DNA of 64,000 nt from Anodontia alba (lineage: Eukaryota; Mollusca; Bivalvia; Lucinida; Lucinidae): assembly GCA_964016985.1 (NCBI GenBank), contig OZ024835.1, forward strand, positions 59,802,714 to 59,866,713, read 5' to 3'. A model generated the notes under the pieces. The model was given only the letters and a program-made list of their open reading frames with translations, searched no databases and was not told the DNA's origin. A program made the position numbers and the translations under genes. Below, piece by piece: positions 1-11,205 of the stretch (its first letter is position 1; each line of letters opens with the position of its first letter).

Positions 1-249
1 TTTTGAGCCCCTTAAATCCCAGTTTTATATAATAAAGCTGGGGTTTATAATGGTATTATTATTCTTATTTCTGCTCAAAACGATAGATTGTGGTACTCGT
101 TAGAACTGCCTCGGCGAGGCAGTTCTAACGAGTACCTACAATCTATGTTTTGAGCAGAAATATGAAAAAATATCAAACTTTTTCCGCTGAAAATATTCGG
201 TTCTTGGTGGTGATTTTCAATATATTTGAATAGGCGAGTTTCCGTAATG
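1..249 (-). mobile_element. Family A palindromic MITE, copy 1 (cut by window edge)
   Basis: The outer left end lies outside the window; the right end is a degenerate CATTACG end read on the minus strand (gtttccgtaatg). The central hairpin at about 70-160 has arms related to those of all other copies. Here GAACCGCC has become GAACTGCC and the opposite arm carries the matching change GGCAGTTC, so pairing is kept. No coding capacity. Confidence 0.9.

Positions 250-255
250 TTCTAT

Positions 256-332
256 TTGACAACGAAGACTCTAATCAGATTGTGCGGATGCGCATGTTGG
301 TATGAGTCTTCGTTGGCCGCACATGTCAGATG
256..332. repeat. Family B hairpin core (partial)
   Basis: An inverted repeat built on AACGAAGACTC and GAGTCTTCGTT encloses GCGGATGCGCATG and is followed by the GCCGCACATGTCAGA flank typical of family B. 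Only one of the two hairpins of a full element is present, wedged between two family A copies. Confidence 0.8.

Positions 333-373
333 GTAAGTTCGCTTATATTGCGACTCGTACAAAAAGATGTCGG

Positions 374-657
374 CATTACGAAAACACGCCTATTCAAATA
401 TATTGAGAATTTTACAACCGAAAAATGAAAACTTTCAGATGAAAAATTCTAAAAGTTTTCATATTTCTGCTCAAACCATAGATTGTGGGTACTTGTTAGA
501 ACCATAACCACCTCGGCGATGCGGTTCCAACGAGTAACCTCAATCTGTGATTTTAAACAGGAATAAGAAAATTAATTCATACTTCTGTAAACCCCACTTT
601 TACTGTATAAAAGGGGCGTTTAGGGGGGCAACACTACATAGGCGTGTGGTCGTGATG
374..657 (+). mobile_element. Family A palindromic MITE, copy 2
   Basis: Starts CATTACGAAAACACGCC and ends GGCGTGTGGTCGTGATG. The order is AT-rich arm, central hairpin (about 470-555), then the arm with the CCCCACTTTTA / GGGGCG hairpin. 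The left core arm carries a small insertion (AACCATAACCACC), so the hairpin is imperfect. A short open frame from 547 is a by-product. Confidence 0.92.

Positions 658-845
658 GTTTTGCTGTCTTTCCTCAATAAAATTGTTGTAAAATGCTGTA
701 AAACGTTAATGATAGATTACTATCTTCGATATTCTAATTCGAACGACTTTCACACTAACAATAACACTTACAAATTGTCATTACAAGGGAAACGTAATTA
801 AACAGAAAGATAGACAAGGGAATCGCACGTTGACTCTATCGCGAA
658..845. other. Intergenic, nothing recognised
   Basis: AT-rich sequence between an A and a D element with no hairpin, splice pattern or protein-like frame that I can support. Confidence 0.5.

Positions 846-956
846 CCAGCTTGGTAAGCATTCTTTATAAATCTACAGCGGGCCGTTATCGGCCCGTCAG
901 CTACCCTGACAGGCGATAACGGCCCGCTGAAGATTTATAAAGAATGCTAGCTGGGT
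846..956. repeat. Family D palindrome, copy 1
   Basis: A near-perfect ~110-bp palindrome. Outer arms pair GCATTCTTTATAAATCT with AGATTTATAAAGAATGC; inner arms contain GGGCCGTTATCGGCCCG, itself a small palindrome; the centre is GTCAGCTACCCTGAC. The whole element can fold on itself and has no coding capacity. Confidence 0.88.

Positions 957-1113
957 GAATGTGACTAAAATAAACTCCGAGTACTCATCTGTGTTTCATT
1001 ACAGCTTTAGACAATTAATTAAGATTACGTCAAACTTTTCCTGGCCAATCACCTAAAAAGTGGAAAAACACTACCTCATGAAATAAAAAAAAATAATAAA
1101 AAAACAAAACAAA

Positions 1114-1361
1114 AAAAACACGCCTATTCAAATATTTAGAAATTTTCACCTCAAAAAACTGAAAAATTTCAGATAAAAACCTCTGATATTTTTCACATTT
1201 CTGCTCAAAACATAGATTATGGGTACTCGTTAGAACCGCCTCGGCGAGGCGGTTCTAACGAGTACCCACAATCTTTGTTTTTGAGCAGAAATAAGAAAAA
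1301 TAATGTATACCCCTGTAAATCCCAGTTTTACTATATAAAAGTGGGGTTTAAAGGGGTCAAA
1114..1361 (+). mobile_element. Family A palindromic MITE, copy 3 (both ends damaged)
   Basis: The left end is merged into an A-rich tract (only AAACACGCCTATTCAAAT remains). The central hairpin is good (about 1196-1300). The right end stops at GGGGTCAAA and lacks the last ~25 bp. A mariner begins about 20 bp further on, but the loss is not exactly at the mariner boundary. Confidence 0.88.

Positions 1362-1380
1362 CACATTGCGTCCTCGACTA

Positions 1381-2723
1381 CGAGGGCCTGCAAAAGGTTT
1401 TATCACTGGGTTCGGATTACTTCAGGACTACGTTTTATCAAACATATTTTTATTACAAACCTTCAAAGTATCACCCCTCCCTTACTGAAACACATTTTTG
1501 TAACCTTTTTACCCAGTCGCGAAAAACAGAAAATAGTCTTCTTTTGGTATCTGTTGGAGACTGATAAATAGCGCTGCCAAGAGAACTTCTAGACGTATAC
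1601 TTATTTCCAGAAAGCATTTTCTTAAGCCTTGGAAATAAAAAGAAGTCACAGGGATTCAGGTCAGGTGAATATGGTGGATGGTTTAAAACTTTCACCTTTT
1701 CAGAAGCCAAAAAGACTTAACAGCCCCACACTTATGAGAGAAGGCGTTGTCATGTAATTGATTAATCAAAGGTGGACTCCTGACCATCCTTTGCTTAGTC
1801 GTTTCTTATTGTAAAACTCTTTCACTTTCTTCAGTACAGAAATCTTGTAGAATCAGTCAGTGACTGCATGACCAGATGGACAAGGCACTTGAACGACTGG
1901 CCCACTTGAATTAAAGAAAATTGCGTGCATCTTTTTCGAACATATGTGGTTCTCTTGGCAATACATGGGCGTTTTTTATCTTTTCGCTTCCATTGCTTAT
2001 TATCAGCCCTTCTTTGTGGCTCAAACATGTACACCCAGGTTTCATCACCTGTTAGCAAGTTAGAAATAACCCGACTATTACAGCCTTTGTATGTTTTCAA
2101 AAGTTCCCGGGCACATTTAAGGCGTTTTGTTTTTTGCTCCTCAGTGGGCAAATGAGGTACCCACCTAGCGCAAACCTTTCTCAGGTCCAAACGCTTTTTC
2201 AGAATTGTTTGCACACTGCCTTCTGATATGCCAGTACAACTAGCTATATCTTTGACAGACAATCGCGCATCCTGTTCTACCACAATCTTTACAGCAGCGA
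2301 TGTTAGCCTTGGTAACATAGGCCTTCCAGGACGGGTATCATCTTCAACAGAAAATTTCCCAGCTTTAAGAGCTTTAACCCACCTAACAACTGTGCGCATT
2401 GAAATGGTCTGAGGTCCATATATACCACACAATTCAGTAAATATCTGCTTTGAATCTATATTAAGCCTAATACGGCATTTAATATAGCTACGAATTTCAG
2501 TCTTCTGGTCCATGTTCCAATGTAACAAATAAATTGATCAGTGTATATGACTGCATTTATTTCAATTTGAAATAACTCGGCCAGTTTGAAAGCAATTTGC
2601 ACGAAATAAACGGGTATCGTTAGCTATTCAACACACCATTCAAGAGCAGTGAAGCATTTTAAAATATACCTGGGATAAAACTAAGTAAGCCTATTAGTGA
2701 CAGAAGTTTTTGCACGTCCCTCG
1381..2723 (-). mobile_element. mariner DNA transposon, full length but decayed
   Basis: About 1,343 bp, the usual size for mariner. Terminal inverted repeats begin CGAGGGCCTGCAAAAG on the left and, read on the minus strand, CGAGGGACGTGCAAAA on the right. 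Both ends are flanked by TA (1379-1380 and 2724-2725), the expected target duplication. The transposase inside is on the minus strand and frameshifted. A deleted relative lies at 55397-56018. Confidence 0.93.
1471..2528 (-). pseudogene. mariner transposase, frameshifted
   Basis: This would be the nuclear DDE/D enzyme that binds the mariner ends and moves the element by cut and paste. Read on the minus strand, 2528-2289 gives the N-terminal helix-turn-helix region (starts MLHWNMDQKTEIRSYIK). 2283-1831 gives the second DNA-binding segment and the first catalytic Asp in LLTGDETWVYMF. Near 1754 the second Asp lies in an HDNAFSH motif in another frame. 1710-1471 carries PPYSPDLNPCDFFLFP with the third Asp. 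Spacing from HDN to CDFF is 34 residues once the frameshift is allowed for, so the family is DD34D mariner. At least two frame breaks make it inactive. Confidence 0.92.

Positions 2724-2729
2724 TATCCC

Positions 2730-2845
2730 AAATGCGCCCAGAGAAGATGCTGATCAGACTATGCGAATGCGCAGGCTGATCTGAATCTTCACTGGGCGCA
2801 CATGTCAGAATGGTAGGCTTTCTGAAGTTGTGCCTCGTGTAGATG
2730..2845. repeat. Family B element, one hairpin plus right terminal repeat
   Basis: GCGCCCAGAGAAGATGCTGA pairs with the CTGAATCTTCACTGGGCGC side around GCGAATGCGCAGG. The right terminal repeat follows (GCGCACATGTCAGAATGG, then TTTCTGAAGTTGTG), the same sequence that is tandemly amplified at 11640-12437. The left hairpin of a full element is missing. 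Confidence 0.83.

Positions 2846-2901
2846 TAGTAACATAATGTATATCTGTTTGCCTGATTTTGCGGTTTCGGCGTTTTTTGGG
2901 G

Positions 2902-2904
<3 letters not shown>

Positions 2905-2944
<40 letters not shown>
2905..2944. repeat. (TG)20 microsatellite
   Basis: Uninterrupted TG dinucleotide run. The His/Thr and Val/Cys open frames across it on either strand are translation artefacts. Confidence 0.97.

Positions 2945-2948
<4 letters not shown>

Positions 2949-3189
2949 GTTTTGCTTTTTATTTTTAGCATTTGAACTAGTTAAACTTGAAAACCGCTTC
3001 AGGTACATGCACTTTGGCCAAACAAACAAAAATATGTGTGTTTATGGAAACATGTTCGTAAAAGATAGATACATTTGCAGTGTAGGTAGGGATTTTTTTT
3101 AACGTCTTGATGTAGAATTATCTCTGAGTGGTTGCTGGGAAAATAGTCCTGAACCATTTAATTTATCCCCTTATATTCTTGTAATTTAA

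Positions 3190-3258
3190 GCAAGCAGTGC
3201 AGACCCTGATCAGACGCCGCGTTCTGTGGTGTCTGACCTGGGTTTACACTGTTTGTCA
3190..3258. repeat. Family C core hairpin
   Basis: GCAAGCAGTGCAGACCCTGA on the left pairs with GGTTTACACTGTTTGTC on the right, around CAGACGCCGCG. It is the conserved heart of the TTAA-flanked C elements; no clear outer ends are left here. Confidence 0.82.

Positions 3259-4220
3259 AAGTACATGTACAGTGTACCAGCACTCCGCCCAGTCCAGGTT
3301 TTACAAATACGCCTCTTTGCACAGAATTTGACGTCACCTTGACAAGAACAGCACGACTATAGATAACGTAACCTGAAGTTCGTACAAACGCGCGGTTAGA
3401 TTTCATTGGTCAATGATAATTACGTGGACAACTACCTTAAGGACATTTTGGTGCATGTATATTATGGCTCGATTGTAAATAATTGACTTAATAAGACAAG
3501 TACGGCAAGAATTTACAATCTGCCCGCCCCTGTACATATATAAGGTTGCGGTTATAAACGTCCTGTTTCTGGTATTCTTATGTTTTGTCTTCAGATCGCC
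3601 ATTGAGCCATTTACTTTGCTTCATCACAATGTTTGTGATCATGTGTATTTCGCTGTGATGGAACCAGTCTATTATTGACGTCACATTGTTTTGGTACTAA
3701 GTAAAGTAGTACTAAATAAAAATTCAGTGTACGGAATCGATGGTGTACACAGTGTAAGGTGAAGAGGTCTGCACTATTCTGTTTACTTCAGGTAATAGAA
3801 GCCCTGGAGGAGAAGAAGTCCAGACAGTAAAAGATTCTGCAGGGAACTACTTGGTTTGGTGGAGCGATACAAAGAGTCTGTCGGTCATTCCAGATTTTGA
3901 CCTGTAAAAGAGGAATTTCATAGTTGTCATATGCAGAAGAAGCTGGCAAATTTTCAAGGTGGTGAAGAGGACATGAGAGTCTCAGGATCTGTTTCTGACT
4001 CAGGTGGCTATAACATTCCATCAAAGTTAGGATCTGATTTAAGCCCAGGGGAATGTAAGAGGTAAGATACTTTCTGACTTTTACCATTGTAGCCTATGGA
4101 GAAATTAATAGGAGCATGTAACCTTGATGTTACATAGATGAGGTAGAGAACCCCTATGCTGACGGAACATATGTTAACCTTTCTAATTTAGAGTTGCATC
4201 AGAGTTGAGGGCGAGGTTTC
3259..4220. other. Intergenic, no gene recognised
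   Basis: Contains open frames of 82-99 codons on the minus strand (3158-3406, 3403-3684, 3788-4087). None shows a motif I recognise, and composition does not set them apart from surrounding DNA. Confidence 0.5.

Positions 4221-4492
4221 CATTTCGAAAACGCGCCTATTCAAATACAATGTATATAGAAAATTTCACCTCCAAAAACTGAAAATTTACAGATAAAAAA
4301 CTCCGATATTTTTCATATTTCTGCTCAAAACATAGATTGTGGGTACTCCTTAGATCCGCCTCAATGAGTACCCACAACCTATGTTTTAACGTAGAAATAA
4401 GAAAACTAAAGGATACCCCTGTAAACACCAGTTTTACTATATAAAAAGGGGTATAAGGCAGCCAGAATTATAAAGGCATGTTTTTCGTGATG
4221..4492 (+). mobile_element. Family A palindromic MITE, copy 4 (core tip deleted)
   Basis: The left end is a degenerate CATTTCGAAAACGCGCC and the right end is GGCATGTTTTTCGTGATG. 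The tip of the central hairpin is lost: the left arm reads GTGGGTACTCCTTAGATCCG and the right arm resumes at ATGAGTACCCAC, so about 20 bp of the stem apex is missing. Confidence 0.88.

Positions 4493-4727
4493 CGCACGAC
4501 TAAAATTGGTCTTAGCGCACTAGCTTGCGGTTTTCTACTGACCATTCCAAGGCACTTCCTCTGGTGAAGTTCTTCTGTGTTAGGGCGTCGGTGATTCTAT
4601 GTGATGCTTGTTTTGTCATTATTTCCTCACTCTACTTCTTTTGGTACATGTACCTATGGAAGACTATAATTATAGCAAACAGTATAAAACATGATAAGAT
4701 AACGGAACGCTTAGGCTGTTCTGTTCG

Positions 4728-5224
4728 TTCGTCTGTCATTACTGACAATGACCAATCCTATTCAACTGTGTGATGTGTTATTATTTGTGTGTTCCAAGAT
4801 GGCTGATGAGACCAATCTTAGCTCTAAAGTGCTTATTGCAGATAGAACAAGAGAGGCCTGCGGAAGAAAGCTCTGTTGGTGAGGCCTTAGCTCTGGCTTT
4901 CCGCTGTGCACGTTTCTGCTCGGCTTCGCTGATTTGTTTTGCTTCGTATTCACCAGCTCCCCTTTTTATGAGGCCTCGCCACTTTGTACGATCCTGTGCA
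5001 ATCTGTTCCCATGACTCTGTTGGTATGTTGAAGTCTTTAAGGGAGGCTTTGAGGGTGTCCTTATATCGCTTCTTCTGACCACCATGGGAGCGTTTTCCTA
5101 CTTGAAGTTCTCCATAGAGGATTTTCTTTGGCAAACGTTGATCAAGCATTCTGGTAAGATGACCTGTCCATCTTAACTGTTCTTGGTCTACGCTGGTCGC
5201 AATTAATATATGCCATAACGTCAA
4728..5224 (-). pseudogene. Non-LTR retrotransposon (LINE), 3' end
   Basis: A minus-strand frame of 147 codons (4781-5224) matches the C-terminal end of a LINE reverse-transcriptase polyprotein. It has LRWTGHLTRM near the start, then a basic stretch (KRSHGGQKKRYKDTLKASLK), a conserved NIPTESWEQIAQDRTKWRGL segment and a terminal C2H2 zinc finger CSICNKHFRAKIGLISHLGTH. The LINE 3' end is at about 4728, because sequence shared with the copy at 14808 stops there. 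This is a 5'-truncated insertion, as usual for target-primed reverse transcription. I do not assign a clade. Confidence 0.85.

Positions 5225-5353
5225 GTTCTTTTCGGAGAGGCTCGATCATATACAACGTGTCTGGATGAACTCGTCCTCTAATAAGCGTTTACACGTTTTG
5301 CCATCAATTCAGCAGGTTTATTCATATCACGTTAGTAATATTGAGTAATTTAA

Positions 5354-5581
5354 CCCATTGTAGTCTGGAGTCTGGAGACACCTTAAAGGGTAATTGGCAA
5401 ACACTGGCAAACAGTGCAGACCCAGATCAGACGCCGCAACATACGGCGTCTGATCTGGGTCTCCACTGTTTGCAAATAGTTAAATCATTTGTCTCTAGGA
5501 AAATCTGAATCACATAGCCTGACATCGAAATTAGAATCTTCCAATATATAGTGTGGGAGAGTTCATTCAGTCCACAATGTG
5354..5581. mobile_element. Family C MITE with TTAA flanks
   Basis: Bounded by TTAA at 5350-5353 and 5582-5585. TIRs are CCCATTGTAGTCTG on the left and CAGTCCACAATGTG on the right. 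A perfect core hairpin near 5405-5475 pairs GCAAACAGTGCAGACCCAGA with TCTGGGTCTCCACTGTTTGC. TTAA duplication is the hallmark of piggyBac-type elements, so this is inferred to be a piggyBac-mobilised MITE. Confidence 0.83.

Positions 5582-5885
5582 TTAAATTTTAGGACAATTA
5601 TCATCATGAGTTTACTCCCTTCTCTTGTCCTCAGACCTCAATGTGGAAAAACACTAGTTGGTTTTGAAGTATAATGAAGTTTTATATATAAAAAACAATT
5701 CAAAATCCAAGGTACAAATGCGGGCAGTAATAATTATGCCACCATACATGTAATCTCGGCTGTTTCTCTGAGTTATCCCAAAATTGCTAGATAAGATCGT
5801 CGAGGTCTGCCTATCTCTGTCCTCTAATAGACTTTTTCTTCCTTCAACTATCCTAAATATAAGAGTGTAAGGGATAATATGCAAA

Positions 5886-6128
5886 CAAAAGAATAGACTG
5901 GCTCCAGTCTCCAATAACTAAATATTTTTATCATAATAATGTTTGATAATCCACTAAAATAAAAATAAAAAAATAAAAATAAAAAAAATATCATGACTAT
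6001 AAAGGCTGGTCACTAGAGCCTTTATATATAGTCATGATATTACTTTGGTTTTATTTTAGTGGATTATTAAACAGATTATAAGAAGAAAATATTGTGTCAC
6101 TAGAGACTGGAGCCGGTCTAACAAAAGA
5886..6128. mobile_element. Family I inverted-repeat MITE
   Basis: Outer arms are CAAAAGAATAGACTGGCTCC and the GGAGCCGGTCTAACAAAAG side, each containing the short palindrome ACTGGCTCCAGT or a relic of it. Inner arms pair GATAATCCACTAAAAT with ATTTTAGTGGATTATTAA. A central hairpin lies at about 5987-6040 (ATATCATGACTATAAAGGCT and complement). Confidence 0.8.

Positions 6129-6713
6129 ATTTAAAAAAAATGAAACCAATATTAATTGTATTGCCATACTAATAAAATGTGAATGTTGATATGAGTGGCT
6201 CATAATAATTTTATATGTATATATGTCAACCTTGATAGTTTCCCCGGAGCTTCAGGGTAAATTATAAAGGGGTTTAAAATGAATAAAGTGTTTTTTTTTT
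6301 TCAAAAAAAAAAATAAAAAAATACGGAACGGAGTGCAGGTGCCCTACTACTTGGCAGAGAAAACGTGGATTATTCCGAAACTTTCATTAACCGAGGAAGT
6401 TTCTAAATCCTAATCGCTTTGTACTGTAGCTGAGCACGTATCAGCAGTCATTGATTCTTTGAAACTGAGCCTAATGATGCTTACCATCCCTGAAACCTGA
6501 CCTTGTCAAAACGCGACATCTTATCTGGGTCAAACCATTAATATTTTATAAATCATTTAAATCATTATAATGCCAAATAAGGCCTGCTTGACACAAATGT
6601 GCCTGCCTTTAAAAGGCACTGGCAGCATTAACACCAGCGTTTTGGAAGTTAATCTGACAAAAATAAAAGATCAAAAGACGGAAAGCCACAACCTGCTTAG
6701 TATAAGTTTTCAC
6129..6713. other. Intergenic, no gene recognised
   Basis: AT-rich, with homopolymer T and A runs near 6290-6325. I see no coding or hairpin structure worth naming. Confidence 0.5.

Positions 6714-7093
6714 AAGATAAAATATTTAGACATGAACGTCTGAGACACCGGTGCAAATTTTGTTCATGATTACATAGAGATATTGGACAAGGGTATACTA
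6801 AAGTTTAATAAATTTTCAATGTACATGTAACATGTGAAAACGAACAACAATGTGATCTTTAATGTATGCTTTTATTAAGCTTTATGACATTTTTGATTGA
6901 AATGAAAATAAAATAGACATTAATCTGTTTATAACACAGTTTGCTACAAGATTTTTTTTTTATATTTGCCGGGATCGTCACACACCGACGATCCCGGCAA
7001 ATATAAAAAGTCCTTAATAAGCTAATCAAATAGTCTACCATATGTAAAAATCCAAAGCTATACTAATAATAGATTCCCGCGCCGGTCAATTAA
6714..7093 (+). mobile_element. Family J element, copy 1 (uninterrupted)
   Basis: About 380 bp, matching 63260-63834 in inverted orientation along its whole length. Shared landmarks are GCAAATTTTGTTCATGATTA, GACAAGGGTATACTAAAGTT, a hairpin GCCGGGATCGTC / GACGATCCCGGC at about 6968-7004, and CGCGCCGGTCAAT at the end. At 6860 it reads ACATTAAAG-type sequence with no insertion, giving the empty site for the K element in copy 2. 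Confidence 0.83.

Positions 7094-7611
7094 AGTACAT
7101 TTTGTACAATGTACGATCTAATATTGGTCTGAACTATGCAATTGCTATCGAATATGTGGGAAATTTTATATACTAAGGAAATGTGTTTTCTCCTTATTAC
7201 TCATTTTTAATTACTTGACTGTGTATTGAGTACATCAATAGTGTGACAATTTCACGAAATTTGAAAATTAGAACTTCTCGGAACATGCCTCCAATCCTAG
7301 ACTATTGATTGTATTATTGTATTATTGTATTTTTAAGATGGGAAAATGAAAATACTGGACTTTTTTCAAAAGGAATGAACAAAAAAAAAACAAAAAAAAA
7401 AAAACTGTATGGTGCACAGATAATTCTATTTAGGGCAAAAAGGGAAAAAATTTTCTTCTTCTTAGTAAAGTGCCCTGCAAAAGACATCAGTCTGAAAGAT
7501 GTCAACAAGCTAAATAATGTTTTTGTATAATGATCTGCGTTTCTGCATGCACTGCTCCGAGAATATAGCATTTCTGCAATGTACATGTATGTTATTGGAG
7601 AACATTAGAAC
7094..7611. other. Intergenic, low-complexity
   Basis: AT-rich, with a short (GTATTATT) repeat near 7309-7335 and A-runs at 7380-7404. 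Open frames here are low complexity (Lys- and Phe-rich) and not credible genes. Confidence 0.5.

Positions 7612-7855
7612 CGCAATGACAGTAGAAAACGTACTTTCTCATATGTACGCCCAAAGAAAATTCAGGTCAGCCTGCGCATTCGCGCAGTCTGATCATTATA
7701 TTAGCTGAGCGCATTTTTGGATAGCCAATAATGCATAGTTTCTTCATACGGACAACGAAGACTCTGATCAGACTGCGCGGATGCGCAGGCTGATTTGAGC
7801 CTTCGTTTGGCAACAAGTAAGACGTCAAAAGGTACGTTGTCTCACGTTGTGACGA
7612..7855. mobile_element. Family B element, complete
   Basis: The left terminal repeat reads AGAAAACGTACTTTCTCATA and the right one GACGTCAAAAGGTACGTTGT. Between them are two hairpins, GGTCAGCCTGCGCATTCGCG near 7674 and CTGATCAGACTGCGCGGATG near 7752, separated by ~60 bp with CATTTTTGGATAGCC. This is the two-hairpin layout also seen at 10966 and 26614. 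Confidence 0.83.

Positions 7856-8149
7856 ATTTTGTTCGATCAACGATCAAAAGAGCATGTCACACACTTTCTG
7901 TGACAACAAAATGCCTTTTTATGACTTTTTGTTCATTTTCTTAGGACCAATTTGCCATTTAAGAACGATCTTAATGTCACAACATTTCTTAAACGAACCG
8001 AAAATAACAATCTGTTCATTAAAGATTATTAAAATTGCACGGAGTTCGCACAATGTGATTTTTCAGTCTTTAATATCCTGTGCGTCGGTGTATGATCGCA
8101 GGAGGTTGCCTGACACTTCACTGAATATCTGGTACTTTTAATATTTGGT

Positions 8150-8875
8150 ATGAGAGAAAAGGGACCTTTTGCCCTTTTGGGGCCACGGCTGGCTATATCT
8201 GCTTCCGCTTTCGCAAAGTCTGATATGTATCTCTGCTGCCTGTTTGCAAAGTTATTTGGCGCTTTTAAATATATATCAAGAACTTGATCACTGCGCGGAC
8301 CACTTTGAAGGCTGATCCGTCTTGTCGCTGTTCGCGTATGGCATAATTGCCAAATAACTACCTTGCGCAAGATATGGAGATTTTTTCATTATTATGAAAT
8401 TGCCGGATCGCGCATTACAAGAAACCAAAGACGGGGACGATTGCGTAGAAAGAGCAAGTTTGCAATTTGATGTGCAACTCACGGAAAAGGGCCTAATGCA
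8501 ATTTGCGGCAACACAGGCCCTGATCAGCCTGCACGAATGCGCAGGCGGATCTGGGCCTTCGTTGTCTGTTTACTGAATCAATGGCTACTGAAGCATATGT
8601 CGACGAACAGAGACTTCATTGCGATTAATTCGCTTGTGGAAGAGAGAGCTAGTCTTGGTGCTTTTCGTATGTACGTTTGTTCGATATGCGCTCATTTGGT
8701 TTTGTCTGTGTCCTGTTCCTCTTGGTGTCTGAGAAGGTCTGCAGTTTGTGATTGTTGCACTCCCTGGACTTTTCACTTGCCCTTTTTATGTCAATATCGG
8801 ATTGCACATATACACACGCACATCTGGACCTTTGCTGTTTGCATATGGCAAAAGGGCCCTTCTCCCACGTTGCGC
8150..8875. repeat. Composite of B-like hairpins and an E fragment
   Basis: Outer segments GGGACCTTTTGCCC (8161) and GGCAAAAGGGCCC (8848) are inverted relative to each other. Inside are degenerate B-type hairpins (8288-8345; GCCCTGATCAGCCTGCACGA at about 8517-8570) and an E fragment at 8625-8790 (GGAAGAGAGAGCTAGTCTTG to CTCCCTGGACTTTTCACTT). 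I read this as an E insertion inside an older B-related element; the exact borders are uncertain. Confidence 0.6.

Positions 8876-9268
8876 TTCATAATCTTCCTCAAATACCCTT
8901 TAAATGCTAATCGCACCATTTTTGGACATTTTTCTTTTCAGAGAAAATAATGCTTTGTATTTCAGTGAATTGTTTGCCAGTAAGGCGTGAATTTTAGATG
9001 AATCAGACAATTCACATGAAATGACGTCTTACTTTCTCTGCACAAGTATAAGTGAAGATACCGAAGAAATGCCACAAAATCAATGCCCCTGCCCCCACCT
9101 CCTGAAAGAAAAGTAATAATCATAAAACAAATAGCAAATAGCGTAGATCCAGACCAGACGCTGTGGAATTCTAAGTAAAATAATCTTAAGTCAAAATTAG
9201 ACAAAGGAGATGTTATGATTAACAACCACCGTAACGCAGATCAGAAAACAAATCAATAAAGGCATGTA
8876..9268. other. Intergenic with E and C fragments
   Basis: Holds a minus-strand E relic near 9040-9130 and a C-core relic near 9135-9165 (GCAAATAGCGTAGATCCAGA). 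No gene seen. Confidence 0.5.

Positions 9269-9601
9269 CAGTCGACCCTCCTGACCTCGAAATCGCTTAT
9301 ATCGAATAACCGCTTATCTCGAAGTGAAAGTCTGGTCCCTGTTTAAATATGAAAATCTAACAACAGGTGCCATAATATTATGGGAAAGAGGAGGAATTGC
9401 TTCTAAGGAGCAATTTCTCCTCTTTTCCACAATATTTTCTATATATCTTTATCATCAGGTGTCAAATTACATTTTCATTTGTAAAATGTGGTTGTTCGGT
9501 TTATTTTTTGCCTCAAATCTGTAAATCCGATATGTCGAAGTACGGATATCTCGAAGCATTTCAAAAAGTCCATTGCACTTCGAGATAACGAGAGTCGACT
9601 G
9269..9601. mobile_element. Family F TA-flanked MITE, copy 1
   Basis: 333 bp between TA dinucleotides (9267-9268 and 9602-9603). TIRs are CAGTCGACCCTC and GAGAGTCGACTG, with the phrases TATCTCGAAG and CTTCGAGATAACGAG further in. A central hairpin pairs GAGGAGGAATTGCTTC-type sequence with GAGCAATTTCTCCTC. 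TA flanks and CAGT ends suggest mobilisation by a pogo/Tc1-mariner type transposase. Copy 2 is at 22637 in opposite orientation. Confidence 0.87.

Positions 9602-9603
9602 TA

Positions 9604-10571
9604 TAAAAGTAATACAGCAGAAAATTGACATATCTGTATATTCGACCCAGTAAGGGAACCTAGATTTTCAATTTTTTTTTTTTCAAGTTTTACTTTCAAC
9701 TCAAACACATGTACGATTTACAAGACATTGGTGATAATACTTCTGAATAATTTAAACTAATATATATTTTTCATCAAGTTTTGTAACTAAGTCTTATATG
9801 ATAGAGTATTATAGCAACAGACAATACATGTACCTGACGATATCATATGTTGATCTTCCCAACTAGCTTCAAAACACATGCCGTGAGCATAAATCAGAAT
9901 TGTATTGAATACCCACAGCACATGCTTCCATGGAGAACCAACGGAAACCAGCACCAAATCATCACGAAATACACACCCTATTTGTAGCTATGGAGTAAAG
10001 GGAAAAACAAAACTCATTACAATATGTAATAATAGTTTTAAACCTAAAAGGCATGGTGATCTTAAAAAGGAAAGTTCTAAAACTATATGCTATCCAGATC
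10101 ACCATGAATGAAAGGAAGTATTATATTAATGCGTTTTTGTTTCAATGTCAATGAATATAATGCATTATATTAATGTTAATCGTTTGCACGTGTCCTTTCT
10201 TTCCTCTACCTCTGTAGGTAACCTAGCTTCATCACGAAGCAGAGGGTTAATAAATTATTTAAACTAACTCACTCAACCGACAATAAACAAAACATGGATT
10301 TTAAACATGGCAGCGAGTTATAAAATCCAATGTATAAGATAAAGACATTTACAGGCATATTGCTGTACAGTTTGTGGCAGCTGTGATTTATTTAAGTTTT
10401 GCATAATTATTTAACTAGCTGATTGTGACATCACTTAATGGCAGAGTCCATGACAGCATTTTTCTAGATCATCTAAACCAAAACGTGTCAGATCGCTCAA
10501 CGATTTTCGTAACACTACCACCCGAACTCCGCAAAGTGCTCGCTATTTTATATTTCCTATAAGGTTGCATA
9604..10571. other. Intergenic, no gene recognised
   Basis: AT-rich sequence with scattered TACATGTAC motifs. I see no splice-bounded exon, transposon end or RNA gene. Confidence 0.5.

Positions 10572-10745
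10572 TCCGCCCAGCGAAGACTCAGATCAGCCTG
10601 CGCATCCGTGCAGTCTGATCAGAGTTTTCGATGTCCGCCTGAATTCTCTTTGGATCCCTGGTCACACGCAGAGTTCCATGAGAAGATTTTGCACGCTTAT
10701 ATGAGTCTTCGCTGGACGCTCATGCAGTGTTGAAGAAAATGCTGT
10572..10745. repeat. Family B element, degenerate
   Basis: The first hairpin is good (GCCCAGCGAAGACTCAGATC with CTGATCAGAGTTTTCG). The second is reduced to a single arm, ATGAGTCTTCGCTGGACGC. Terminal repeats are not clear. Confidence 0.72.

Positions 10746-10965
10746 GCCCCAGCTTATTTATTATTCATTATGTGTTTTCCTCCTACCGAACAGCCTATCC
10801 TCAGGACAACCGTCGTCTCTTGCGTTTCTATGACTGTCCATATATACAGATGGTCACGTTGCACATCATTTATGGACAGTCGCCTTGATGATTGAATTCG
10901 CAACGAAACAACGTGCTTGGCTCTTATGTCGAACGAAAGAAATTCAGAGTAACAGTGGGCAGATA

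Positions 10966-11205
10966 TTTGACCGCAACGTCGGAAAACGCACCGTCTGACT
11001 TGTGCGCCCAACGAAGACTCAAATCAGCCTGCGCAACCGAGTCTGAGTCTTCGTTGTCCATATGAAGAAATTTTACACTTTGTATCCTCAGCTGTCCAAA
11101 TTGCACCCAGTGAAGATTCTGATCAGACTGCGCGAATGCGCAGGCTGATCTGAAACTTCGCTGGGCGCACGTTTCCGGAAGGTAGGTTTCCTGGAGTTGT
11201 GGCTC
10966..11205. mobile_element. Family B element, complete
   Basis: The left TIR reads CCGCAACGTCGGAAAACG then ACTTGTGCGCCC; the right TIR reads GGGCGCACGTTTCCGGAAGG then TTGTGGCTC. Two hairpins lie between (11012-11062 and 11105-11165); the first has lost part of its apex. The left TIR is the sequence multiplied in the array that starts ~430 bp downstream. Confidence 0.87.

Noticed and set aside
2789..3102. 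His/Thr-rich and Val/Cys-rich frames
   Set aside because: Produced by the (TG)20 microsatellite.
3788..4087. 99-codon minus-strand frame
   Set aside because: Composition is plausible but no motif, start context or neighbouring exon supports it.
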